A stretch of 35,225 nt of DNA from Paracoccaceae bacterium (GTDB lineage Bacteria; Pseudomonadota; Alphaproteobacteria; Rhodobacterales; Rhodobacteraceae), in assembly GCA_011620265.1 (NCBI GenBank), contig WOZM01000068.1:1-35225 (forward strand). The letters are read 5' to 3'. The notes under the pieces were generated by a model, which was given only the letters and a program-made list of their open reading frames with translations, was not told the DNA's origin and searched no databases. Positions 7,160 through 14,550 of this stretch are shown piece by piece. The position numbers and the translations under genes are program-made. Within the stretch, counting starts at the first letter, position 1. Every line of letters begins with the position of its first letter.

Positions 7160-8167
7160 ATGACCGTGACGCTGGCCGACATCCTCGCCGCGCGCCGTAT
7201 CATCCGCGGCGTCGCGGATGCGACCCCTTTCGTGCCGTCGCCGTTCATGGCGAAGGCGGCAGGGCATGATTTCCTGCTGAAGCTGGAAAACATGCAGCCC
7301 GTGGGTGCGTTCAAGCTGCGCGGTGCGCTGAACGCGGTGGCGCACCTGCCCGAGGGGGTCACGGGCGTCACCTGCTGTTCGACCGGAAATCACGGCCGCG
7401 GCGTTGCCTTCGCGGCGAAGGCGCGCGGGCTCAGGGCGGTGATCTGCATGTCGGAACTGGTGCCCGAGGCGAAGGTCGCGGGCATCCGCGCGCTTGGCGC
7501 CGAGGTCCGCATCGTCGGGCGGAGCCAGGATGCGGCCCTTGCCGAAAGCCGGCGGCTCTGCGTGGCCGAGGGGCTGGTCGAGATCTCGCCCTTCGACGAT
7601 CCCCATGTCATCGCCGGGCAGGGGACGATCGGGCTCGAGATGCTGGAGGCGCGGCCCGACCTCGCCGCGATCCTCGTGCCCCTGTCGGGCGGCGGGCTCG
7701 CCGCCGGGGTCGCGGTGGCGGCGAAGGCGGTCAACCCCGGCATCCGGGTGATCGGCGTGACGATGGAGCGGGGGGCGGCGATGCATGCCGCGCTCCGCGC
7801 CGGCCATCCGGTCGAGGTGACGGAGGAGCCGTCGCTCGCCGACAGTCTCGGCGGCGGGATCGGCATGGAGAACCGCCTGTCGTTCCCGCTCTGTCAGGCG
7901 CTGCTCGACGAGGTGGTGCTGGTGAGCGAGGAGGAGATCCGCGACGCGATGCAGGTGCTCTACCACGAGGACCGGATCGTCGCCGAGGGCGCCTCGGTCA
8001 CCGGCATCGCGGCGATGCTCTCGGGGCGCGTGACCTTGCCTGATGGGCCGGTCGCGACCATCGTCACCGGGCGCAACCTCGACATGTCGGTATTCACGAA
8101 GGTTGTCGCCGGCGAGGATGTGCGGATCGGCGATCTGGTCGTGAGGGGGAAGCGCTATGGCGCGTGA
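7160..8167 (+). CDS. eutB: EutB, threonine-dehydratase-like PLP enzyme of hydroxyectoine utilisation
   Basis: This encodes a 335-aa fold-type II PLP enzyme related to threonine/serine dehydratases. The PLP lysine is Lys52 in VGAFKLRGAL, the substrate loop is STGNHG (74-79), and the phosphate-binding loop is SGGGLAAGV (176-184). Length fits the catalytic domain alone, without an ACT regulatory domain. In ectoine clusters this protein is EutB and is thought, with EutC and EutA, to convert hydroxyectoine or a derived hydroxylated intermediate into the ectoine route. The exact reaction is not shown by sequence. It starts one base after ehuA and overlaps eutC by 11 nt. Without this context it could pass as a generic threonine ammonia-lyase. 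Confidence 0.88.
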   Translation: MTVTLADILAARRIIRGVADATPFVPSPFMAKAAGHDFLLKLENMQPVGAFKLRGALNAVAHLPEGVTGVTCCSTGNHGRGVAFAAKARGLRAVICMSELVPEAKVAGIRALGAEVRIVGRSQDAALAESRRLCVAEGLVEISPFDDPHVIAGQGTIGLEMLEARPDLAAILVPLSGGGLAAGVAVAAKAVNPGIRVIGVTMERGAAMHAALRAGHPVEVTEEPSLADSLGGGIGMENRLSFPLCQALLDEVVLVSEEEIRDAMQVLYHEDRIVAEGASVTGIAAMLSGRVTLPDGPVATIVTGRNLDMSVFTKVVAGEDVRIGDLVVRGKRYGA

Positions 8168-9143
8168 CATCAGGATCGTGACGGAGGCGGAGTTGCGGGG
8201 CGCGATCACGCTCGACCTCGCGCTTGTCGATGTGATCGAGCGGGCCTTCGCGGCGCTTGCCGGGGGCGGGGTCGTGATGCCGCCGGTCCTGTCGATGGCC
8301 TTGCCGGAGGTGCATGGCGAGGTCGATGTGAAGACCGCCTGGATCCCCGGCTTCGACGGCTTCGCGATCAAGGTGAGCCCCGGCTTCTTCGACAATCCGA
8401 AGCTTGGCCTGCCGAGCCTCAACGGGCTGATGATCCTCTTTTCCGCCGCGACGGGGCTGGTCGAGGCGGTGTTTCTCGACAACGGCTATCTCACCGATCT
8501 GCGCACCGCCGCCGCAGGCGCCGTCGCCGCCCGGCATCTGGCGCCGGAGGTGGTGGAGACGGCCGGGGTCATCGGCGCCGGGGTGCAGGCGCGGTTGCAG
8601 ATCGAGGCGGCGCATCTGGTGCGGCCCTTCGTGCGGGTGCTGGTCCACGGCCGCGACCCGGCGAAGGCGCGGGCCTGTGCAGACGATCTGGCGCGGTCGC
8701 TTGGTATCGTCGCCGAGGCGGTGGACGATCCGGCGCGGCTCGTCGCCGAAAGCCAGCTTGTCGTCACGACGACGCCCGCGCGCGCGCCGGTCCTGCGCGC
8801 GGACTGGCTGCATCCGGGGCTGCATGTCACCGCGATGGGGTCGGATCAGGACGAGAAGAACGAGATCGACCCCGCCGCGCTTGCCCGCGCCGACGCCTAT
8901 GTCTGCGACCGGGTGAGCCAGTGCGAGCGGCTGGGCGAGTTGCGCAGCGCCATTGCCGCCGGGCTTTGGGACAAGGGCCGGCCGGCGGAACTCGGCGAGG
9001 TCATCGCCGGGGCGAGGCCGGGCCGCACCGGGCCGGAGGCCATAACCATTGCCGACCTCACCGGCACCGGGGTGCAGGATACCGCCATCGCCACCCATGT
9101 CCGCCAGGCTCATCCGGGCCTTGGCACCGCGATCCGGGCCTGA
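8157..9143 (+). CDS. eutC: EutC, ornithine cyclodeaminase / mu-crystallin family dehydrogenase
   Basis: This encodes a 328-aa NAD(P)-binding protein of the ornithine cyclodeaminase family. A substrate-binding lysine lies in FAIKVSPGF (Lys72), followed by the arginine motif YLTDLRTAAAGA (about 111-122) and the Rossmann motif GVIGAGVQARLQ (137-148). In ectoine islands this is EutC, proposed to act with EutB on the hydroxyectoine branch as a reductase/dehydrogenase. It overlaps eutB by 11 nt and ends 4 nt before the AsnC-type regulator, so it is in the same operon. EutA, the third usual partner, is not found anywhere in the window. Confidence 0.88.
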   Translation: MARDIRIVTEAELRGAITLDLALVDVIERAFAALAGGGVVMPPVLSMALPEVHGEVDVKTAWIPGFDGFAIKVSPGFFDNPKLGLPSLNGLMILFSAATGLVEAVFLDNGYLTDLRTAAAGAVAARHLAPEVVETAGVIGAGVQARLQIEAAHLVRPFVRVLVHGRDPAKARACADDLARSLGIVAEAVDDPARLVAESQLVVTTTPARAPVLRADWLHPGLHVTAMGSDQDEKNEIDPAALARADAYVCDRVSQCERLGELRSAIAAGLWDKGRPAELGEVIAGARPGRTGPEAITIADLTGTGVQDTAIATHVRQAHPGLGTAIRA

Positions 9144-9147
9144 CCTC

Positions 9148-9624
9148 ATGCGGCTCGACGACCGCGACATCGCCATCCTGCGAGTCCTTTCGACCGAGGG
9201 GCGGATCACCAAGGCGGCGCTCGCCGAGCGGATCGGCCTGTCGCCGACACCGGCCTGGGAGCGGCTGAGGAAGCTGGAACAGGCCGGGCTGATCGAGGGC
9301 TATCGCGCCGAGATCGCGCTCAGGAAGCTCGGCCCCCATGTCACGGTCTTCATGGCGGCCGAGCTTGCCGACCATACCGGCCCGAGCTTTCGCGCCTTCG
9401 AGGCGGCGGCGAAACGCTATGACGAGGTCGTCGCCTGCTGGGCGCTGGGCGGCGGGTTCGACTATCTCCTGCAGATCGTCACCCGCGACATCGACGCCTA
9501 TCAGCGGCTGATCGACGCGATGCTGGACGCGCGGATCGGGCTCGCGCGCTACTTCACCTATATCGTGACGAAGCCGGTCAAGGGGCCGGCGGCGCCGCCG
9601 TTCGAGGCGCTGCTGGGTCCGTGA
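9148..9624 (+). CDS. doeX: AsnC/Lrp-family regulator of ectoine catabolism (DoeX-like)
   Basis: This encodes a 158-aa Lrp/AsnC regulator. Residues 1-50 form the helix-turn-helix (LDDRDIAILRVLSTEGRIT, then KAALAERIGLSPTPAWERL), and residues about 62-145 the RAM effector domain. The internal ATG at 9148 is preferred over an upstream in-frame start because it gives the canonical N-terminus MRLDDRDIAIL and lies 4 nt after eutC. DoeX/AsnC proteins occur in many ectoine operons and are reported to sense pathway intermediates such as acetylated or free diaminobutyrate. Here it separates the eutC end of the operon from doeC by 229 bp. Confidence 0.87.
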   Translation: MRLDDRDIAILRVLSTEGRITKAALAERIGLSPTPAWERLRKLEQAGLIEGYRAEIALRKLGPHVTVFMAAELADHTGPSFRAFEAAAKRYDEVVACWALGGGFDYLLQIVTRDIDAYQRLIDAMLDARIGLARYFTYIVTKPVKGPAAPPFEALLGP

Positions 9625-9853
9625 CACGCCGGGAAACCGGGCGCGTCCGAGGCGTGAACCTCGTTCCTGACGATCGCGACGGCAGGGGCGCGCGGAGCTG
9701 GCACCATGGTCCCCAAGGCGGCACGGGCGCGGCATCCGGTCTGCCGGACCCGCCACCGGCAGAGGAATCCTCTGGCCGTGCGGCGAAGTTCAGGCCCATC
9801 GCCTGCCGGCGCCGCGCGAAACTCTGCCCGACGCTTCCCCTCAGGAGGACCGG
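9625..9853 (+). other. Non-coding gap between doeX and doeC
   Basis: This 229-bp G+C-rich gap shows no convincing gene. It contains an 8-bp palindrome ACCATGGT at 9703-9710 and, at its end, the strong doeC ribosome site AGGAGG (9843-9848). No intrinsic terminator with a T-run is visible, so doeC and doeD may be read from ehu-operon messages or from their own promoter here. I cannot identify a -35/-10 pair. Confidence 0.4.
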
Positions 9854-11329
9854 ATGCCCGACACCGCCGCCCCGACCGGCATGGACATTGCCGACAGGAA
9901 ACTCTTTCGCAGCTTCGCCTATATCGGCGGCAAATGGTGCGCCGGCGCTTCGGGCGACACCATCGCGGTCACCGACCCCGCGACCGGCGAGGCCGTCGGC
10001 GAGGTGGCGAGCCTTTCCGCCGACGATTCCGCCGCCGCCGTCGATGCCGCGCAGGCGGCGTTTCCGGGCTGGGCGGGCCTTCTGCCGCAGGCGCGCTCGG
10101 CGCTCCTCCGGCGCTGGTTCGAACTGATCCTTGCCCACAAGGAGGACCTCGCCCGGATCATGGTGGCCGAGCAGGGCAAGCCCTTGTCGGAAGCGCGGGG
10201 AGAAATCGACTATGGCGCGGCCTTCGTCGAATTCTACGCCGAGGAGGCCAAGCGGCCGAATATCGAAGGCGTGACCAGCCACCTTCCCGATGCCGAGGTC
10301 GAGCTCTGGCGCGAGCCGGTGGGCGTCGCCGCGCTGATCACGCCGTGGAATTTCCCCTCTGCAATGCTGACCCGCAAGGCGGCGGCGGCACTGGCAGCCG
10401 GCTGCACCGTGGTCTGCCACCCTTCGGCGGAGACGCCGTTTTCGGCGCTGGCGCTTGCCGAACTGGCCGAGCGGGCCGGCATTCCGGCGGGCGTCTTCAA
10501 CGTCGTCACCGGCCACGCCCCGGTGATCGTCGGACCCTGGACGACGGACACACGGGTCCGCGCCCTGTCCTTCACCGGCTCGACCGAGGTCGGGCGGCTT
10601 CTCTACCGGCAGTCGGCCGACACGGTGAAGCGGCTGGTGATGGAGCTTGGCGGCCATGCGCCGGTCCTCGTCTTCGCCGATTGCGACCTCGACCGGGCGG
10701 TGGCCGAGGCGATGAAGGCGAAATGGGCGACGACCGGGCAGGACTGCCTCGGCGCCAACCGGATCTATGTCGAGCGGCCGATCCATGCCGATTTCTGCAA
10801 GCGGTTCGTCGCGGCGACACAGGCATTGACGATCGGGCCGGGCATCGCGGACCGCGACCTCGGGCCCCTGATGAACGAAAAGGCCGTCGCCAAGCAGGAG
10901 GCGCAGGTCGCCGATGCGCTGGCCAAGGGCGCGACCCTCGCCTGCGGCGGCAGGCGCCACGCGCTCGGGCCGCTCTTCTACGAGCCGACGGTGCTGACCG
11001 ACGTGCCGGAGGATGCGCGGATCCTGTCGGAGGAGACCTTCGGCCCCGTCGCCGCGATCCTGCCCTTCGACAGCGAGGCGGCCGTCACCGCGAAGGCCAA
11101 TGCCAGCGAATACGGGCTTGTCGCCTATCTCCACACGCAGGACCCGCGCCGGATCTACCGGCTGTCCCGCGCGCTCCAGTTCGGCATGGTCGCGGTCAAC
11201 CGCACCAAGGTCACCGGCGCGCCGATCCCGTTCGGCGGCATGAAGCAGTCCGGCCTCGGGCGCGAGGGCGCGCGTCAGGGCATGGAGCAATTCACCGAAA
11301 TCAAGTACGTCTGCCGCGACTGGGCATGA
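9854..11329 (+). CDS. doeC: Aldehyde dehydrogenase, probable aspartate-semialdehyde dehydrogenase of ectoine catabolism
   Basis: This encodes a 491-aa NAD(P)-dependent aldehyde dehydrogenase of the succinate-semialdehyde type. The catalytic Cys298 is in GQDCLGANR, the general base Glu264 in MELGG, and the oxyanion Asn166 in PWNFPSA. In this island it should oxidise L-aspartate-beta-semialdehyde to aspartate, the last step of ectoine breakdown. One oddity is that the cofactor-site motif normally written KPxxxTP reads HPSAETP (189-195), with His in place of the usual Lys that contacts the adenosine ribose. The usual GGNAP is GGHAP. These may be subfamily traits. A strong AGGAGG precedes the ATG. 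doeD follows 16 nt downstream. SSADH or another semialdehyde dehydrogenase remains possible by sequence alone. Confidence 0.87.
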   Translation: MPDTAAPTGMDIADRKLFRSFAYIGGKWCAGASGDTIAVTDPATGEAVGEVASLSADDSAAAVDAAQAAFPGWAGLLPQARSALLRRWFELILAHKEDLARIMVAEQGKPLSEARGEIDYGAAFVEFYAEEAKRPNIEGVTSHLPDAEVELWREPVGVAALITPWNFPSAMLTRKAAAALAAGCTVVCHPSAETPFSALALAELAERAGIPAGVFNVVTGHAPVIVGPWTTDTRVRALSFTGSTEVGRLLYRQSADTVKRLVMELGGHAPVLVFADCDLDRAVAEAMKAKWATTGQDCLGANRIYVERPIHADFCKRFVAATQALTIGPGIADRDLGPLMNEKAVAKQEAQVADALAKGATLACGGRRHALGPLFYEPTVLTDVPEDARILSEETFGPVAAILPFDSEAAVTAKANASEYGLVAYLHTQDPRRIYRLSRALQFGMVAVNRTKVTGAPIPFGGMKQSGLGREGARQGMEQFTEIKYVCRDWA

Positions 11330-11345
11330 GAGGAAGGAAAGACCG

Positions 11346-12719
11346 ATGCTGAAGAACGACCAACTCGACCAGTGGGACCGCGAGAATTTCTTCCACCCCT
11401 CGACCCATCTGGCCCAGCACGCGCGCGGCGAAAGCCCGAACCGCGTGATCCGCACGGCCTCCGGCGTCCATATCGAGGACCGCGACGGCAATCGCCTGCT
11501 CGACGCCTTCGCCGGGCTCTACTGCGTCAATGTCGGCTACGGGCGGCAGGAGATCGCCGAGGCCATCGCGGCGCAGGCGAAGGAACTGGCCTATTACCAC
11601 GCCTATGTCGGGCACGGGACCGAGGCTTCGATCACGCTCGCCAAGATGATCCTCGACCGGGCACCCGCGAACATGTCGAAGGTCTATTTCGGCCTTGGCG
11701 GATCGGATGCGAACGAGACGAACGTGAAGCTGGTCTGGTATTACAACAACGTCCTTGGCCGGCCGGAGAAGAAGAAGATCATCTCGCGCTGGCGCGGCTA
11801 TCACGGCTCGGGCCTGATGACCGGGTCGCTGACCGGGCTGGAGCTTTTCCACAAGAAGTTCGACCTGCCGCTGGCCCAGGTGATCCATACCGAGGCGCCC
11901 TATTACTACCGCCGCGCGGACCTCGCGCAGTCCGAGGCGGAGTTCACCGCGCACTGCGTCGCCGAACTGGAGGCGCTGATCGACCGCGAAGGGGCGGACA
12001 CCATCGCCGCCTTCATCGGCGAGCCGGTTCTCGGGACGGGCGGCATCGTGCCGCCGCCGGCGGGGTACTGGGCGGCGATCCAGAAGGTTCTGAAAAAGCA
12101 CGACATCCTGCTGATCGCTGATGAGGTCGTGACCGGTTTCGGCCGCTTGGGCACGATGTTCGGCTCGGACCATTACGGGATCGAGGCCGACATCATCACC
12201 ATCGCCAAGGGCCTGACCTCGGCCTACGCACCCCTGTCGGGCTCCATCATCTCGGACCGGGTCTGGAAGGTGCTGGAGCAGGGCACCGACGAGAACGGCG
12301 TGATCGGCCACGGCTGGACCTATTCGGCGCATCCGATCGGGGCGGCGGCGGGGGTGGCGAACCTCAAGCTCATCGACGATCTGGGGCTGGTGAAGAACGC
12401 GGGCACGGTCGGGGCGTATCTGAAGGCGGCGATGACCGAGGCGCTGGGCGACCATCCTCATGTCGGCGATGTCCGGGGCGAGGGGATGCTCTGCGCGGTG
12501 GAGTTCGTCGAGGATCGCGACAGCCGCCGCTACTTCGATCCGTCGAAGAAGATCGGCCCGCAGGTCTCGGCGGCCCTTCTCGCGCAGGACAAGGTGATCG
12601 CGCGCGCCATGCCGCAGGGCGACATCCTCGGCTTCGCGCCGCCCTTCTGCCTGACGACGGCCGAGGCCGACCAGGTCGTCGCGGCGACCGCGCGGGCGGT
12701 GAAAGCGGTTCTCGGCTGA
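11346..12719 (+). CDS. doeD: Class III aminotransferase, probable diaminobutyrate transaminase
   Basis: This encodes a 457-aa class III PLP aminotransferase (omega-transaminase group). The PLP Lys288 lies in TIAKGLTSAYAPLSG, Asp259 in LIADEVVTGFGR binds the pyridine nitrogen, and GGSDANETNVKL (118-129) binds phosphate. Length is normal. In ectoine catabolism it would transfer the gamma-amino group of 2,4-diaminobutyrate to an acceptor, giving aspartate semialdehyde for the preceding gene. A ribosome site GGAAGGAAAG lies in the short gap after doeC. Related enzymes accept beta-alanine, putrescine or taurine, so the substrate call rests on the operon. Confidence 0.88.
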   Translation: MLKNDQLDQWDRENFFHPSTHLAQHARGESPNRVIRTASGVHIEDRDGNRLLDAFAGLYCVNVGYGRQEIAEAIAAQAKELAYYHAYVGHGTEASITLAKMILDRAPANMSKVYFGLGGSDANETNVKLVWYYNNVLGRPEKKKIISRWRGYHGSGLMTGSLTGLELFHKKFDLPLAQVIHTEAPYYYRRADLAQSEAEFTAHCVAELEALIDREGADTIAAFIGEPVLGTGGIVPPPAGYWAAIQKVLKKHDILLIADEVVTGFGRLGTMFGSDHYGIEADIITIAKGLTSAYAPLSGSIISDRVWKVLEQGTDENGVIGHGWTYSAHPIGAAAGVANLKLIDDLGLVKNAGTVGAYLKAAMTEALGDHPHVGDVRGEGMLCAVEFVEDRDSRRYFDPSKKIGPQVSAALLAQDKVIARAMPQGDILGFAPPFCLTTAEADQVVAATARAVKAVLG

Positions 12720-12730
12720 GGGCCGCCGCA

Positions 12731-12760
12731 CCGGGCGGGCAGGCGAATCGACCCGCCCGG
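12731..12760 (+). terminator. Stem-loop downstream of doeD
   Basis: A perfect 9-bp G+C inverted repeat (CCGGGCGGG at 12731-12739, CCCGCCCGG at 12752-12760) with a 12-nt loop lies 11 nt after the doeD stop. No T-run follows, so it is a weak terminator candidate or an mRNA 3' stabiliser at the end of the ectoine operon. Confidence 0.4.
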
Positions 12761-12966
12761 CACGGTGGCTCCGGATCGGGCCGTGGCGAAACTCTGGCGG
12801 CCGTCGGGCGCGATTCTGTCATTTCCTTGAGGCATTCGCGCGGCTTCCCGCGCCAATCGTCGCGGCGCCCGCCGATTGTCCGCAAACAACAGGACGGACT
12901 TGTCCAACCAGACAGGTTCCACCGAAGGGCGAGCGGTGCGATACTCTGGGACAGTTGATTTGAGAT

Positions 12967-13155
12967 GTGTATCCAGTGGCTCAAGACCTTAAGAGTTCAA
13001 ATGTATTTCCAGAATTGGCTCCGCCCGACGAATGCGAACGGGCGGAGCCAAATTCGTTTCTCGACCGGTTTCAGGAGGTCGATCTTTTCCCGGTTCTCGT
13101 CTTCGTGGTCTGCATGGCGTTCGGGATCGTCGCGCTGACGCTGTCGGGCATCTAG
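12967..13155 (+). CDS. Doubtful 62-aa reading frame with one C-terminal hydrophobic segment
   Basis: I do not recognise this frame. A GTG start gives 62 residues ending in a single likely membrane helix (FPVLVFVVCMAFGIVALTL). The first third has low GC at third codon positions, while the last half is coding-like and GC-rich, so only the 3' part may derive from a real gene. There is no convincing ribosome site. A perfect 11-bp inverted repeat (13017-13027 with 13039-13049) lies inside the frame, and its stop falls at the edge of a dispersed repeat. It could be a small membrane protein, a gene remnant or chance. Confidence 0.3.
   Translation: MYPVAQDLKSSNVFPELAPPDECERAEPNSFLDRFQEVDLFPVLVFVVCMAFGIVALTLSGI
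13017..13049 (+). repeat. Perfect 11-bp inverted repeat inside the small reading frame
   Basis: GGCTCCGCCCG (13017-13027) and CGGGCGGAGCC (13039-13049) flank an 11-nt loop. The stem is G+C-rich and would be very stable in RNA. AAATTCGTTTC follows, which is not a clean T-run. It could be a terminator, a processed-RNA hairpin or part of a decayed element. Confidence 0.55.
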
Positions 13156-13245
13156 AACGTTTCGGGTTTGCATTGACTCGGAATTCGAACTTTTATTGTT
13201 CGAATTCCGATGCTTGCAATTTCAACATAACCCGAATCGCTCCGG
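13152..13245 (+). repeat. Dispersed palindromic repeat, copy A
   Basis: This roughly 95-bp element is A+T-richer than its surroundings. It is bounded by imperfect terminal inverted repeats (ACGTTTCGGGTTT near 13156-13170 and AACCCGAATCGCT near 13229-13241). It contains an internal perfect 12-bp palindrome, CGGAATTCGAAC (13179-13190) with GTTCGAATTCCG (13198-13209), loop TTTTATT. By hand alignment it is about 78% identical to the reverse complement of 31792-31886. No transposase is present, so it resembles a MITE- or BIME-like intergenic repeat. Confidence 0.75.
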
Positions 13246-13257
13246 CGTCCCGCCGCG

Positions 13258-13365
13258 TCAGGGCCCGTCCGACAATCGTTTTGACCGGCCGGCAGGCTCG
13301 CGTTCGCTGATGCCGAGGGTTTGCGCGACATCGGCGAGCGAGATCCTGTCGGACCTGCCGGACAT
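13258..13365 (-). pseudogene. 35-aa fragment resembling a regulator helix-turn-helix
   Basis: This short frame reads MSGRSDRISLADVAQTLGIS at its start and stops after 35 residues. The segment ISLADVAQTLGIS resembles the first helices of LacI-type (or resolvase-type) helix-turn-helix domains, but the rest of the domain and any effector domain are missing. It lies 53 bp downstream of the beta-helix gene in the same direction, and beside repeat copy A. It may be a remnant of a truncated regulator, or coincidence. Confidence 0.25.
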
Positions 13366-13418
13366 GACCACCCCGCGCTCGCCCGTCGTGCCCGGCTCCG
13401 TCCTCGCGCGGGCCGGGC

Positions 13419-14417
13419 TCAGTAGCGGGCGGTGTAGTCCGGCTTGCGGTTGCCGCGCTGGGTGACGCCGGGATTGAGGCGGAACTGCTCGGCCTCGTTG
13501 TTCTCGACCACCATCCGGCCGCTGCAATTGCCGAGCGATATCCAGGGGTGGCGGCCGTTCGGGCCGTTGGCGTTTCGCACCCGGTTGCCCACCACCTCGA
13601 CATCCTTGACTGCGTTCAGCCGGATGCCGTTCGCGGCCGAGGTCTCGACCACGTTGTCGCGCACCACCACGTTCGTGTAGGGCCCGTTATGCAGGCTGAT
13701 CCCCTGCATCTTCGCGCGCAGGGGATTGTCGGGCCTGACCGTCCATTCCAGCAACACGTTGTCCTTGACCACGAGCCCGTTGAGGAGCGCCTTGACCTTG
13801 AACGCCTGGAATCCGTCGGAATGGTTCTGGTCGATCTGCATCGCATCGGTGATGCGGTTGCCAATCACCACGCAGTTGTCGTCCGTCACCCGGAGCCCGT
13901 CGCCGGAGAAGCCGAAGACGAGGTTGTTGAAGATCTCGGAGTTGCGGCCACTCACGCCGTAGCCGAAATAGACGCCGATCGCCGCCGAGTTTCGGATCAC
14001 GCTGCTTTCGCCCCTGAGCAGGACGGCGCCGATCTTGGCGGCGTTCCAGTCGGCCTGGCTCCAGCGCGCGAAGTTGTCGCTGTCGGCCCGGCCGCGGAAC
14101 AGGCAATCGTTGATCTCGATGCCGGTCGAATTGGGGTAGGCGGTGACGAGATAGGGCTTGGCCCGGCTTTCCGGCACCGGCGCCAGCGGCCAGAAGGACA
14201 GGCCGTGGAAGCCGAGATTGGCGCAACCGGACAGCAGCAGGCTCTCGAAATGCGCGGCACCGGGCTTGGCCGCGCGGATCGTTACCGGACCCTCGGGCCG
14301 GTAGCCGTCGAGCGTGACCGCGCCGAAGGCGCCGTTCAGCTCGATGATGTCGCGGGGGGCGGCCTTGCGCAGAGCGGATTGCAGGTCGCGGGCGGTCTCG
14401 GCCGAATGCGTTGCCAC
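13419..14417 (-). CDS. Right-handed parallel beta-helix repeat protein
   Basis: This encodes a 332-aa protein made almost entirely of short beta-helix coils. Repeats of the type xIxxNxVxxxxxxGIxxx recur from about residue 90 to 320 (for example SVIRNSAAIGVYFGYG, VVIGNRITDAMQ, VVVRDNVVETSAANGIRL, VEVVGNRVRNANG). The early TARDLQSALRKAAPRDIIEL resembles the start of pectate-lyase-like and nitrous-oxidase-type helices. There is no signal peptide, so secretion, if any, would not be by Sec. I cannot identify a catalytic site, so lyase, epimerase or structural function is open. The start is a GTG at 14417 with GAGAG upstream. It lies downstream of the symporter gene on the same strand, with a hairpin between them. 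Confidence 0.8.
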   Translation of the reverse strand: MATHSAETARDLQSALRKAAPRDIIELNGAFGAVTLDGYRPEGPVTIRAAKPGAAHFESLLLSGCANLGFHGLSFWPLAPVPESRAKPYLVTAYPNSTGIEINDCLFRGRADSDNFARWSQADWNAAKIGAVLLRGESSVIRNSAAIGVYFGYGVSGRNSEIFNNLVFGFSGDGLRVTDDNCVVIGNRITDAMQIDQNHSDGFQAFKVKALLNGLVVKDNVLLEWTVRPDNPLRAKMQGISLHNGPYTNVVVRDNVVETSAANGIRLNAVKDVEVVGNRVRNANGPNGRHPWISLGNCSGRMVVENNEAEQFRLNPGVTQRGNRKPDYTARY

Positions 14418-14516
14418 GAAAATCTCTCGCCAATATCACGGGCCGTTCCGATCGGTCCCTGAATCGATCCTAACGGTTCGACGACGATGTCGCAATTGCC
14501 GCGTCCGGACGGGGCC

Positions 14517-14540
14517 GGCCGGGCGGAGATCCGCCCGGCC
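14517..14540 (-). terminator. Stem-loop after the AGCS symporter gene
   Basis: An 11-bp perfect G+C inverted repeat (GGCCGGGCGGA at 14517-14527, TCCGCCCGGCC at 14530-14540) begins 11 nt beyond the symporter stop. The loop is effectively 4 nt. There is no T-run in the direction of transcription. It probably marks the 3' end of the usp-symporter message. Confidence 0.5.
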
Positions 14541-14550
14541 GAAGCTCGGG

